The position numbers were made by a program, and so were the translations under genes. From the NCBI GenBank assembly GCA_965243385.1, contig CBDEUV010000002.1, positions 1,426,001 to 1,490,000 of the forward strand: a stretch of DNA of 64,000 nt, written 5' to 3'. The notes beneath the pieces are model-generated. The model did not search any database, had not been told where the DNA came from, and saw only the letters and a program-made list of their open reading frames with translations. This document shows positions 35,051 through 44,189 of the stretch, one piece after another (within the stretch, counting starts at the first letter, position 1; every line of letters begins with the position of its first letter). The stretch is from JANSYA01 sp965243385 (GTDB taxonomy: Bacteria > Spirochaetota > Leptospiria > Leptospirales > Leptonemataceae).

Positions 35051-35361
35051 GTGTTCCTCCGGGATGGCGAGTCTCAGGGCGTGTCAGCGGACTCGGACGG
35101 GCGTAGTTTCAGGTATGTAAAGATTTACGGGCGATTCACTGATTGTAGCGGCGCCCTGCTCCGGGGCGGAGTTTGCGGGATTGGGAGGGATTGTCGAGGA
35201 GAAAAATGATGATATTGGTGATGGGGTGTTGGGGGAAACCGCCGCGCGTATGTAACGCAACCGGATTTTGAAGGGGATCATTTGGCTACGGCTGTCGGGA
35301 GATGCGGTGAGTTTGCGCGGCGGGTCGCGCGCTGGCTTCGGCCCGGACGGGGGTGGGAGGC
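35051..35361. other. non-coding region between the CmpB-like gene and the eCIS island
   Basis: No gene is supported in these 311 bp. It holds the leader of the CmpB-like gene at its left and the 3' end of the accessory island at its right. No clear terminator stem is visible. Confidence 0.4.
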
Positions 35362-36318
35362 TTACGTTGATTCGCGAGCTTCAAGATCTTTTACCCACTG
35401 TGGTTTGTCGGGCGGAGGCGGGGTATAGTCTTCATCGAGGCGGATCTCTTCTCCGTCGATAAATGCCCAGCACTGAATCTCCCTGAGCCAGAGTTCATGC
35501 AAATGCTTACGCGCGTGCTCTTCGGTCGTAAAAACGTAGGCTATATTTTCAATTGGCTCCGCGTTGTCTGAACGTTTTTCCAGGCGTAACGCGCAGACAT
35601 CGAGCAATTCCACCTCACCAATACTTCGATCGTGGACGATCCGCCGAAGCGTTTTCTCCTCAGCATCATAGATGCCGGACAGATCCGTGCGCGGATAATA
35701 ATCCGTCTGCAAAAATCCGCCGGAATCGCTGATGCCCATCCTGGAATGTCCGACCCGGGCCTGCTCGTACGCTTCAGGCCCATCAGCATTCGGATCATAG
35801 AAAATCACAAGGGTCGTATCTCGCGGAGCGCGCATGCAAAGCCAGGGGCCATAATCCAGCCATCTTCGGGAAACCAGTCGGTCATGCCCGCTCCCCTGAA
35901 AAAAGCATCCCCAACCGTGCGGTACGTGCATATCTGCAAAGCCTTCGGCTAGATAGTCGCCCCATGGTGGTTCCTCATTCCACGCGTCTCGCAGAGCTGC
36001 AGTCGCGCCAATCTCGAATGTCATTGAAGACAACAGCTCCAGGAATATGCTGGGCGAGAAATGAAAGCCAGCCGAGCGAATCCTGGTCACATCAGTCGAA
36101 TCAAAATAGGCAACGAAATGATCGGGACCCCACTCGATATCCGCCTGCCCACCCTGACTGGATTCCACAGATTTAAGCCAGTCTTCGCTAACCGGCACAT
36201 TCTTCGAATCGATCGTCAATTCCGTCGGCGCGCTCGAAGGGAACAAACCGGATTTAATTATCAACGGAAGCTGATTTCCGGAAACACTGAAGAATAGATC
36301 CGCCGTCATAGTATTCAA
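35362..36318 (-). CDS. hypothetical protein, 318 aa, coupled to the DUF4157 toxin-like gene
   Basis: I do not recognise a family. The protein is soluble, acidic and rich in Trp, Asp and Glu, with an unusual run EPPWGDYLAEGFADMHVPHGWG in the middle (about 114-135, quoted in part) and a Pro-rich end (DYTPPPPDKPQW). The TTG start at 36318 overlaps the TGA stop of the 1858-residue DUF4157 gene (TTGA), with GAGAGG eight bases upstream; an in-frame ATG lies at 36309. This tight coupling behind the variable end of a polymorphic-toxin-like gene is the arrangement of immunity genes. The idea is inference: size and composition allow it, and no motif proves it. Codon composition is less GC-rich than the housekeeping genes. 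Confidence 0.6.
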   Translation of the reverse strand: MNTMTADLFFSVSGNQLPLIIKSGLFPSSAPTELTIDSKNVPVSEDWLKSVESSQGGQADIEWGPDHFVAYFDSTDVTRIRSAGFHFSPSIFLELLSSMTFEIGATAALRDAWNEEPPWGDYLAEGFADMHVPHGWGCFFQGSGHDRLVSRRWLDYGPWLCMRAPRDTTLVIFYDPNADGPEAYEQARVGHSRMGISDSGGFLQTDYYPRTDLSGIYDAEEKTLRRIVHDRSIGEVELLDVCALRLEKRSDNAEPIENIAYVFTTEEHARKHLHELWLREIQCWAFIDGEEIRLDEDYTPPPPDKPQWVKDLEAREST

Positions 36319-39300
36319 GGAAGGAGCCTCTCAAGCTTAGCGACAGAGTCAACCAGATGACGGCGCCCTTTCGTATCGAAAATCTCAAACTCAATCTGCT
36401 TCGGAAACTTCTTGAGCTTTTTCAACATCAGGGCCTTGTTCGGGCGAGCACCTTTGGGATCCAGAAATGTATACTTGACTTTCTGGACCGTAATATTAGT
36501 CCCTTTGAGTCTTTTTCCCAACATTGCTAAATAATCGTCTAACTGAACTTCGTCCACTTTGCCAGCAACAGCCTTTAAATCCTGTATAGTGGAATCCTGA
36601 ATTCGGTCTATGATCCTGCGGGTCCGGGTCTTGAGAAACGGATAGTCTGCTTTCGATATCGCAAACGCCCTTCTGGCTGGCCCTCGCGTAGTCTCCTTCA
36701 ATCGGGCGTACCAGGACTCTGCGAAACGTCCCTTATCTCCCGGACCCTTATCAAGCTTCTTCAATATTTCCAGGAACTCACGGTGGTTATCTGCTTGAGC
36801 TGGATGTTTCTTAAACAAATCATCGAGCACCTTCGCATCAAGATCGGCCTTGAGACTCCTGCGCATTTCGCCGAAATCCTTTCCTGCAAGCTTGTTCTTC
36901 CTGGCCAGGTCCTCGACGAATTCCCGTATCAATTTGTCCGATTTGCTTTTGCCAAAAACGGACTGTAACATTCCTTCGTAAGGTTTGAATGCGGTCCGGG
37001 ACTCGTCCAACTTAAGCATTCGCACGACTTCGTCGGCGCTGGCTCCTTCCGGGATCTTAACGCTGTCATTGCTGATCAATTCTTTCCGAGTTTTTATTTC
37101 TCCCTGTTTATTCAATCGATTAAAGATCCGTTGAAATCGCTCTCTTTGGTTCAGAGGCTTTGTCGCTTTATTCAAAGCATTCAATCGCGCCTTGATTCGA
37201 GCACGATCAGCGACTTTGCCTACACCCGCCGGCAGATCGCCCACGACAATCCCGTCGTTTCCCCCAACTCTGACTCTTTCGCCGACAGTCAAATGCCCCT
37301 TTCTTCCACGGCGTCTCGCAATCTTATCGGCTTCAACAAATCTAACCCGTCCAGTAGCGAGCAACACCCACGGATTGATAAACCCTTCAATCCAAAATCG
37401 AATACCTTCCATCCGAATTCGAAACTTCCGGAGGCGAAACCTGCGCTGCAGGCGACGCCCCAGCGCACGCATCGAACGAACGCCACGCAGTGCATTGCGT
37501 CCCAATCCCTGAAAGACAGCTCGCCCGGAACGGATGAGCGGCGAACCTCTCAATCGACGCCCTGAGCGAAGCAATTGGATCCCCGTCGCGCGCACGGAAT
37601 TCCGGGCGGCGCGAATCGATGCGCGGGCGACGCCCTTTACGCCGCCGCGCACGCCGCTCTTGAGAATTTTCGTGACGCGACCGGCGTTGAAGAGCAGCGC
37701 CGACAGCAATTCAAACAAACCTTCAGCCAGCGCCTTCGCGAGGAATTTAGCAGAAGCCACGATATTACCGACCCAGCCTTCCGATAGATAGCCGCCCAGG
37801 TTGCGGCCGATGCGTACGAGCGCCGCCCCGAGAAAAAACGCCGCCATAATCTTCAAGAGCGGCGGCAATGCCGCGCTGATCGCGCCGCCGGTCAGTATGT
37901 TAAGTCCAATAAAGGCGGCGATACCGGCGACAACTCCGGCCAGCAGGAACGGCCAGTTCTTCGCAAGCCAGTCCCGCGCCGCGTTCAGCAACTGCTTCGC
38001 AAGAAAAGACGCGCGCTGGCCCGGGGTCAGTCTGCAGTCCGGTTTGAGATGCTCCGGAATTTGCGCGGCTGAGGCCTTGCTGGTTTCTTTTTGTTTGCCC
38101 TGAGTGTCTTCTTTTTGATTGAGGCTGTCTTCGAGAAACTGCTCGCAGGAGTCTCCGGATTTCGCAGCCGGTTCTCCCGTTGTTTTCGAAGTCGGCGCCT
38201 GGGCATTCGCATTGTTTGCGGCCGGAACCTGGTCGCCCGCCGGACTTAGTGCGTCGCCGGCAGCCCCTGGTGCCTGGCCGCCCTGCTCTGCGATCAAGCC
38301 GGGAATCGTCCGGGAAGGATCGTCGGATTGTCCGAATTCAATCGTCTGACCGTCCGGTAAGCCTGCCAGAGTCTGCTGCAACTCCGGATGCAATTGAATA
38401 GTCTGCACGGGCTCGACGGCGAAGTCCGAATCCGAGTAGGTACCCTTTTGCGCGAACTGCTGCACTTCGCTTTTCGGGGATAGGCCCGGATCATTCGGCG
38501 TGTTACCCGCAGGTACGTTCTGCCTCGGAGCCGGTCCCGTTCGCTCGAAGGGCAGCGGCTCCGTCAGATCCTGACCAAGCACCGCTTCGGTCAATCCGCC
38601 AAAGAAGAAATCCGGCATCTTACCCGCCGCTTCGATCAAGTACCCGATGCGAATCAGAATGTCTGCAACGATCTCAATGATCTTATCGACAGCATCCAGA
38701 ATCAGATTGTACACCGCCTGATAAGCGGCGAGAATCGTATCAATGATCTTCGCGTACGCATCCAGGACGAACGACACAGCTTTCTTGAGGCCTTCCGCGA
38801 GCGCGTTGACGGCCGTCGTCGCGGCGCTTACGGCCCCGTCGATCAGCGCGTTGAAACGCTTCGCAATCCCCGGGAAGGCGGCGAAGACCTTGTTCACGAT
38901 CGCCTTCAACGCTTCGCCGAAGAGCGAGATCAGACCGACGATATCGCGGCGTACCTTTTCGATTGCCGCGACGGCGAGCTGTTTGGCTTTCTCGAATATA
39001 AACTTAACCGCTTTGCGCAGATTATCGAAGATGAAGTTAACGGCCGTCCGCAGCGCATTGACGACGGAACGCGCGGCGTCCGCCAGTCCGGCGACGAAAC
39101 CTTTGTTCTGACCCGCCTTTTGCTTTGCAGCGACCTCTTTTGTAGCATCCTTTTTCTTCTCGGTCGCCTGTTTCGAAGCGTCGGCGTAGATCCGTGCGGT
39201 TTCGCGATCCCCGGCGGCTTTTTTCGCGGCGATCTGACGTCGCTGCCCCGCCGTGGCCTGATTCGCTTCGCGCCGGTACTGGCTGTCGGCCTGATCGATT

Positions 39301-41891
39301 TCTTTCCGCCACTGGGTGCGGTGACGGGCGACTTCGCTTTGCGCTTTCTTCTGTTCCGCGCTCTGCCGGGACCGAGTTTCTTGCTCTAACCCTGAAATCT
39401 TCGTTTCGCGCTCGCGGGAAGCCTGCTCTTTTTTGCGTTTGAGCTGGGCGTCTGCGGCGCTTTCTTTTTTACGTTCCTGAGCGACTTTCTTACGATATTC
39501 CGGGCCCATCGACTGATTCAGGGGCCCGACAGTATCCGCGCGAACGCTGGATGCCGACAGGTTCTTGCCGCCCGGCGATGCCGGCGACGAAAGCTCCGTA
39601 TTCGCTTTCAGTATGGAATCGTCTTCGCGTGGCTGAATTCGATCTTCGCCGAAATCCGTTTCCGTTTTCGCCTGCTCCTTCTGTTTGGCGCGGCCAACGC
39701 GGGATTTGGCGTCTGCGGCGAACGCGTCGACCTGCGAAGGGTCGGCGGCTCCGGTAAGTGGAACGCCCGGAGCAGCGCCCGGATTTACCGGGACATTGCG
39801 ACCGTCTTCGGGAATGCGCGTCGTGCGAACCGGCGGCACAGCCCCGCCGGCCTTTTTCCCGCGAAACGATGCCGGCGCGTTGCTGCGTGTAAGATCAACT
39901 TTCGTAGATGTCGGCTGACTGCCTCCGGCCATTCCGGTCGGCGCCGGCATCTCCGGCAGGTCCGTTTGCTCTTTCTTTGTTTGTTCGTTAAGGGTCCGCT
40001 CCGCTGCAGCCCGTGCTGCCGATTGAGCTGCTGCGGCCTGCACAGGCGGCACTGCCGCCAGGCCTTCAATGACCTGTCCTGGTGATGCCGCTTCGATCTG
40101 CGGTACATTTGAAGCAGCCGGCGTTTCCTGACCGCCGCCTGCGCCGCCCGCTCCCGCCGGGGCACCAGCACCTGCGCCTGCCCCTGCATTGGCCCCGGGC
40201 ACCGCCGGCGGAGCGCCGTCATTGCCGCCCGCCGCTCCGTCCGCCGGCGGCGGCCCCGCATCTCCCGGAGCCCGACGCGCGGCAGTCGGATCGTTGCCTG
40301 CATCAAGTTCCTGCGTGTCCGGTGCATCTGTTCGGAGCTTCTGCCCGGTGTCCTGATCTTTTGCCGGTTTAGCCGGCGTGTTTGCTTTCGCGGGCTGCGT
40401 TTTTTTGCCCGCATCGGCAGCGGCTCGTTTCTTCAGTCCGGCCTTTGCCGCCGTGGCCAATCCGCCGAAGCCGGCCCGTGCACTCCCAACCGCTGCGCCG
40501 ATTGCGCTGGCCACAGCTCCCGAAGCTGTACTCCGACGCGGTTTTCCGAAACCTTTCGCGCGCTTATCTTCATCGAAAGAAAAGCCGGCCTGCGCGGGCT
40601 TAATTTTATCGGGAGTCGTTTTCCTGGAAGCAGCGCTCGTAAGATTCGAGGATCCCGGTTCGGCCTGAGTCGCCTGATCCGAAGGCGGCGCGCTTGCATC
40701 AAGTGCGTCCGGCCCGACTGATTGCGCATCGACGCCGCCCTGCGCGGCTCGTTCCGTCGCCGCTTTTTGAATTGTTTTCGCAGTCTCCGGATCGAGCTCG
40801 CTCAGAAAGCTGCGCACTTCCGTACTCTGCTCGCCGTGCGCCTGGATCAATGCGGACAGTTGTTCCACTAATAATTCGTGATTTGCACCGACCGCGCCAT
40901 CCCCCGCCTGCGAATCCGAATCCCCCGTCGCGTTATCGCCAGCCGCATCATCCCCATCCGGCTCACGCTGCACAACATCGCCGTCCACCTTTCGCGAAAT
41001 CGTGCTCGCGCCACCGTTCACATTCGCCTGTCCAGCACTACTCGCAGCCCCCGCACCGCCCTGCTGCACAACATGTGTAAGTTCATGCGCGAGCAACTTA
41101 CGGCCTTCGATCGACTCCGGCTGATACTGACCGGGCGCGAAAGCGATATCGTTCCCGCGAGTGAAAGCCCGGGCGTTGATGCTGCTGGTCGCCGAGGCGG
41201 CTTCGGCTCCATTGTGCACGCGCACGCCGCCGAAGTCGTGGCCCATCTTCGACTCAAAGAACGAACGTTCTGTTTCGGGAAGGGGTGAACCGCCGCCGGA
41301 TAGACCACGAATGCGCGCTTCGCTCGCGCCGCCGACTTCGCCGCCGCTCTTTGCAATCGCGGCGGGGCCGGCCGCGCGTCGCAATACCTGACCGGCTCCG
41401 GGGCGCGGAGTGATCGCCGGCTGTGCCTGGCCGGGCTTCGCGACCGGACCGCCCGATACGATCGCGTTCGCGACCTGATCAGCTTCGCGTTCCTGCGGAT
41501 CATCGCTCTGGCTGACCCGTAGCTTCGCCTGGATCGGAGGACCGGAGAGGCTATAGCCCCCGAGGCCGAATTGCAGTCCCTGGGTGCCGTTGCCGTCGTC
41601 GCCGGCTCCATTGCCGGTGCCGCCGGCTCCAGCCGCGCCGCCTGCACTCGAATCACTGCCAGCTCCGTCTGCTCCGCCGCCGCCATTATCTCCGTCGCCT
41701 GCTCCGTTCGCGGCCAGAGCCTGAGCGGCCGCGCCGTTCTGCGATTCGCGTTCCTGTTCGGGATTCTCGCGATCAGCCTGGCCGCCGGCGTACTCGTGTT
41801 CGGCTTCGTTCGAAACCGACGCGGTCGGCTTAAACGACATCGTGGGGGTCGAGCTGGACTGCTGCGCCGTGGGTTGAGCGGAGGTTTTCAT
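36315..41891 (-). CDS. giant DUF4157 (eCIS-core) protein, candidate delivered toxin, 1858 aa
   Basis: The N-terminal 130 residues are low-complexity (Gly, Ala, Asn, Asp). A linker AKLRVSQSDDPQEREADQVA and the DUF4157 module follow: FFESKMGHDFGGVRVH, NARAFTRGNDIAFAPGQY and LAHELTHVVQQ, whose HELTH (about residues 269-273) is a zinc-protease-like motif found in cargo proteins of extracellular contractile injection systems. Next come Pro/Ala/Gly-rich disorder, a charged coiled coil (about 797-930), amphipathic helices resembling pore or translocation segments (about 934-1083), a hydrophobic pair (about 1312-1363) and a basic, AT-rich C-terminal domain (about 1580-1858) that I cannot name. Start ATG 41891 was preferred; GTG 41924 would add 11 residues. 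No injection-system genes are in the window. Confidence 0.8.
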   Translation of the reverse strand: MKTSAQPTAQQSSSTPTMSFKPTASVSNEAEHEYAGGQADRENPEQERESQNGAAAQALAANGAGDGDNGGGGADGAGSDSSAGGAAGAGGTGNGAGDDGNGTQGLQFGLGGYSLSGPPIQAKLRVSQSDDPQEREADQVANAIVSGGPVAKPGQAQPAITPRPGAGQVLRRAAGPAAIAKSGGEVGGASEARIRGLSGGGSPLPETERSFFESKMGHDFGGVRVHNGAEAASATSSINARAFTRGNDIAFAPGQYQPESIEGRKLLAHELTHVVQQGGAGAASSAGQANVNGGASTISRKVDGDVVQREPDGDDAAGDNATGDSDSQAGDGAVGANHELLVEQLSALIQAHGEQSTEVRSFLSELDPETAKTIQKAATERAAQGGVDAQSVGPDALDASAPPSDQATQAEPGSSNLTSAASRKTTPDKIKPAQAGFSFDEDKRAKGFGKPRRSTASGAVASAIGAAVGSARAGFGGLATAAKAGLKKRAAADAGKKTQPAKANTPAKPAKDQDTGQKLRTDAPDTQELDAGNDPTAARRAPGDAGPPPADGAAGGNDGAPPAVPGANAGAGAGAGAPAGAGGAGGGQETPAASNVPQIEAASPGQVIEGLAAVPPVQAAAAQSAARAAAERTLNEQTKKEQTDLPEMPAPTGMAGGSQPTSTKVDLTRSNAPASFRGKKAGGAVPPVRTTRIPEDGRNVPVNPGAAPGVPLTGAADPSQVDAFAADAKSRVGRAKQKEQAKTETDFGEDRIQPREDDSILKANTELSSPASPGGKNLSASSVRADTVGPLNQSMGPEYRKKVAQERKKESAADAQLKRKKEQASRERETKISGLEQETRSRQSAEQKKAQSEVARHRTQWRKEIDQADSQYRREANQATAGQRRQIAAKKAAGDRETARIYADASKQATEKKKDATKEVAAKQKAGQNKGFVAGLADAARSVVNALRTAVNFIFDNLRKAVKFIFEKAKQLAVAAIEKVRRDIVGLISLFGEALKAIVNKVFAAFPGIAKRFNALIDGAVSAATTAVNALAEGLKKAVSFVLDAYAKIIDTILAAYQAVYNLILDAVDKIIEIVADILIRIGYLIEAAGKMPDFFFGGLTEAVLGQDLTEPLPFERTGPAPRQNVPAGNTPNDPGLSPKSEVQQFAQKGTYSDSDFAVEPVQTIQLHPELQQTLAGLPDGQTIEFGQSDDPSRTIPGLIAEQGGQAPGAAGDALSPAGDQVPAANNANAQAPTSKTTGEPAAKSGDSCEQFLEDSLNQKEDTQGKQKETSKASAAQIPEHLKPDCRLTPGQRASFLAKQLLNAARDWLAKNWPFLLAGVVAGIAAFIGLNILTGGAISAALPPLLKIMAAFFLGAALVRIGRNLGGYLSEGWVGNIVASAKFLAKALAEGLFELLSALLFNAGRVTKILKSGVRGGVKGVARASIRAARNSVRATGIQLLRSGRRLRGSPLIRSGRAVFQGLGRNALRGVRSMRALGRRLQRRFRLRKFRIRMEGIRFWIEGFINPWVLLATGRVRFVEADKIARRRGRKGHLTVGERVRVGGNDGIVVGDLPAGVGKVADRARIKARLNALNKATKPLNQRERFQRIFNRLNKQGEIKTRKELISNDSVKIPEGASADEVVRMLKLDESRTAFKPYEGMLQSVFGKSKSDKLIREFVEDLARKNKLAGKDFGEMRRSLKADLDAKVLDDLFKKHPAQADNHREFLEILKKLDKGPGDKGRFAESWYARLKETTRGPARRAFAISKADYPFLKTRTRRIIDRIQDSTIQDLKAVAGKVDEVQLDDYLAMLGKRLKGTNITVQKVKYTFLDPKGARPNKALMLKKLKKFPKQIEFEIFDTKGRRHLVDSVAKLERLLP

Positions 41892-41969
41892 CGGATGCCG
41901 GATGGGTCGCGTTCCGGCTTGCACAGCCGGGCGTGGACCGCCAGCCTCCGAGTCCAGGGCAAAATTGCG

Positions 41970-42077
41970 AATGGGTCAACGGCATTCGAACGGCTCCGGC
42001 CGAATCAACCCGGGTTTTTTGGTGAATTGATAAAAGAGTTTCGCGGTTTAACTGAAACCCGCAAGATACTTACACGG
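41970..42077 (-). promoter_or_regulatory. upstream element A, shared with the second DUF4157 gene
   Basis: These 108 bp, located 79-186 bp before the large DUF4157 gene, closely match 43925-44031 before the second one. They share AATGGGTCAAC at one end and, at the other, GATAAAAGAGTTTCGCGG and ATACTTACACGG. A 20-base inverted repeat at 42043-42062 (GCGG...CCGC, one mismatch) is the core. It may be a common operator, promoter or leader structure. Confidence 0.7.
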
Positions 42078-42102
42078 TCGCCTGGACGTGCTTCGTAGCG
42101 GA

Positions 42103-43833
42103 TCAGTCCTTGAGTATTGCTATCGAACTCATTTTGTTATTGATCGAATCATTGATGAATGTCCCCAACGGGTCGCCGCCGGCGAGGACGTTTTTGTTGA
42201 ACGCTCCGATAAGTTCCGTAAACAGATGAGCGATATGGGCAATAATGGTTTTATCTTTGACCGTCACAAGGCTCTGACTCAGCGCGGTCAATAAGAGACC
42301 GGCAGCGAGCTGCGCGTGCGATTTCGGTTTCAAGAGCGCGCCGTTCCCGGCGATTCCTACCAGACTATTCGCAATACTTGCAGTCGCGGCTTCGCCGGAC
42401 TTAAACCGAGCCCGGCCAATTTTCAGTTGATTCTGCGCCGTAAGAACATTGGAGGCGGCGAACTGAACCGCAGGACGCCCGAAGGCACCGGCGTGTTGAT
42501 GACCGATCACTTCGCCAATCGATTTGATCATGGCGACTTCCAGGCTATTGGCTTTGGGCACTTTAGCAAACGCCAGCTTGAGAATCGCGACTGTTTGACT
42601 CTGAGTCAGTTTTATATCGCCGGCTTTTCTCCGGAGCAAGACATTGCCCGCATGCCAGGTGTGCGACGCGGCAAGCGCCATCGACGCGGCCGACATTCGG
42701 ACACTGTCGTCGACAGTTCGAGTCTGGCGCATGATATTCAGCGAACTCAGTAAGATATCCGCAATGCCGGCGAGCTGACCTAGTTTGCTGACGCCGTCGA
42801 GAATAGCGGAATAATACATCCAGCCGAAGGGCCGTAATCCGAATTTAGCCGGGCTCCAATAATTGTGCAGCTCCTTTCCCAGCTTAAACACCGTAACCCG
42901 GGCGGGATCGCCCTTGCCGAGCAGAGGAGCGAGATTGCTGGCGAAAAGAGCGCGCCACGCGTCAACTCTGGTCACGTTGGATCCGGGCTTGATAATATTA
43001 TGAATCTGCCATAGAATCGCTACGTTGTTTTTTGCAAAAGTTACGCTGGCCAGATTATTCAAAATGACGCTTGCGGTTTGCGTGGCCTTGGCAAAATTGC
43101 CGGCCAGAATCAGATCGATCTTTTCCGCGATAAAACGTTCGGCCGGCGTAATATCACGGGGACCCGGCCCGGGTTTCTTTTTCTTCGGCTCCCGCTGAAC
43201 CAAACCCGCATCGCGCCCTCCACTTCGCGCGGTTAAAGAACCGCTTCCCGCAGTTAAGAAACCGCTTTGCTGCATAACATGCGTAAGTTCATGCGCGAGC
43301 AATCTACGGCCTTCAATCGATTCCGGTCGATACTCGCCGGGCGCGAAGGCGATGTCGTTGCCCCGGGTAAAGGCGCGGGCGTTGATGCTGTTCGCCGCTT
43401 CGCCTGCGTCCGCGCCCTGGTGGATGCGAACATTGCCGAAATCGCCGCCCATGCGGGATTCGAAAAACGAACGCTCTTTTTGGGGCAGAGCCGAACCGCC
43501 CCGCAGATTTTGAACTCGATTGGCGGCGGTTCCGGAGATTTCCGTCGAAGCGGAGGAGGGTCCAGACGCGGCCAGGTTCGACTTACGCGAAATGATACCC
43601 CGGCCCATCATTCCGCCCCGCGATGCGGCGCCGCTCCGGGACTCGTCCCCCGCCGTTGCGGTCACGTCTCCGGCGCCGGCAACGGCCTCAGCCATGCGGT
43701 CGGCTTCCTGTTCCTGCGGATCGGCGGCCTGGCTGACGCGGAGTTTCGCCTGCACGCGAACAGCAGCGGATTTCGCAGTCGATGTACGGCCCGCGGAAGC
43801 GCGCTTCGCAACAGTCTTCGCCGATATTCTCAT
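42103..43833 (-). CDS. DUF4157 (eCIS-core) protein with a different C-terminal domain, 576 aa
   Basis: The first 210 residues parallel the giant neighbour: AKLRVSQAADPQEQEADRMAEAV, FFESRMGGDFGNVRIH, NARAFTRGNDIAFAPGEY and LAHELTHVMQQ, with HELTH at residues 181-185. After a Lys/Pro-rich hinge (KKKKPGPGPRD) the C-terminal 350 residues are an all-helical domain unlike that of the neighbour (DITPAERFIAEKIDLILAGN... GWMYYSAILDGVSKLGQLAG). I cannot assign it an activity. A clear GGAGG lies eight bases before ATG 43833. Shared N-terminus, unrelated C-terminus and shared upstream DNA point to a family of exported or delivered effectors. No immunity-like gene follows this one; the next gene downstream is the other DUF4157 gene. 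Confidence 0.8.
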   Translation of the reverse strand: MRISAKTVAKRASAGRTSTAKSAAVRVQAKLRVSQAADPQEQEADRMAEAVAGAGDVTATAGDESRSGAASRGGMMGRGIISRKSNLAASGPSSASTEISGTAANRVQNLRGGSALPQKERSFFESRMGGDFGNVRIHQGADAGEAANSINARAFTRGNDIAFAPGEYRPESIEGRRLLAHELTHVMQQSGFLTAGSGSLTARSGGRDAGLVQREPKKKKPGPGPRDITPAERFIAEKIDLILAGNFAKATQTASVILNNLASVTFAKNNVAILWQIHNIIKPGSNVTRVDAWRALFASNLAPLLGKGDPARVTVFKLGKELHNYWSPAKFGLRPFGWMYYSAILDGVSKLGQLAGIADILLSSLNIMRQTRTVDDSVRMSAASMALAASHTWHAGNVLLRRKAGDIKLTQSQTVAILKLAFAKVPKANSLEVAMIKSIGEVIGHQHAGAFGRPAVQFAASNVLTAQNQLKIGRARFKSGEAATASIANSLVGIAGNGALLKPKSHAQLAAGLLLTALSQSLVTVKDKTIIAHIAHLFTELIGAFNKNVLAGGDPLGTFINDSINNKMSSIAILKD

Positions 43834-43924
43834 CAGGTCATCCTCCCGGCGAACAGCGTTCTGCCACCACTCGCAGGATTAGCCGGACGCGGTTCACCAG
43901 TCGATACCAGGCCTCCCAATCAGA

Positions 43925-44031
43925 AATGGGTCAACGTGATTCAGTCAGCTGCGAGGAATGCAGCCCGGTTTTTCCGCGAATCGATAAAAGAGTTTCGCGG
44001 ATTAGCTGAAATCCGCAAAATACTTACACGG
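43925..44031 (-). promoter_or_regulatory. upstream element B, shared with the first DUF4157 gene
   Basis: This 107-bp stretch, 92-198 bp before the 576-residue DUF4157 gene, is the second copy of the element. Its inverted repeat at 43997-44016 has a perfect 7-bp stem (GCGGATT/AATCCGC). The stem is kept in copy A apart from one mismatch although bases differ, which suggests that structure matters. The rest of the 356-bp gap (43834-44189) shows nothing else that I can name. Confidence 0.7.
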
Positions 44032-44189
44032 CGATCGGCGTCCGGGCCGACGCCCGCAGCCATTGCAAAACTACATCCCGCATCCCTTGCAGGGCGAATG
44101 CCCTACTGGGCGGGCCGTAGCATAAAAAGCCCGCTCATGGATACCGTGCATGTCCGCGAATCACAGCGTCCACCAGCCGCACGGCTGCA

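Noticed and set aside
36315..43833. HELTH motif as a working zinc protease
   Set aside because: HExxH alone is present in most DUF4157 proteins and I could not identify a third zinc ligand, so protease activity is not claimed.
35362..44031. Complete contractile injection system
   Set aside because: Only DUF4157 proteins are here. I saw no sheath, tube, baseplate or AAA-ATPase gene.
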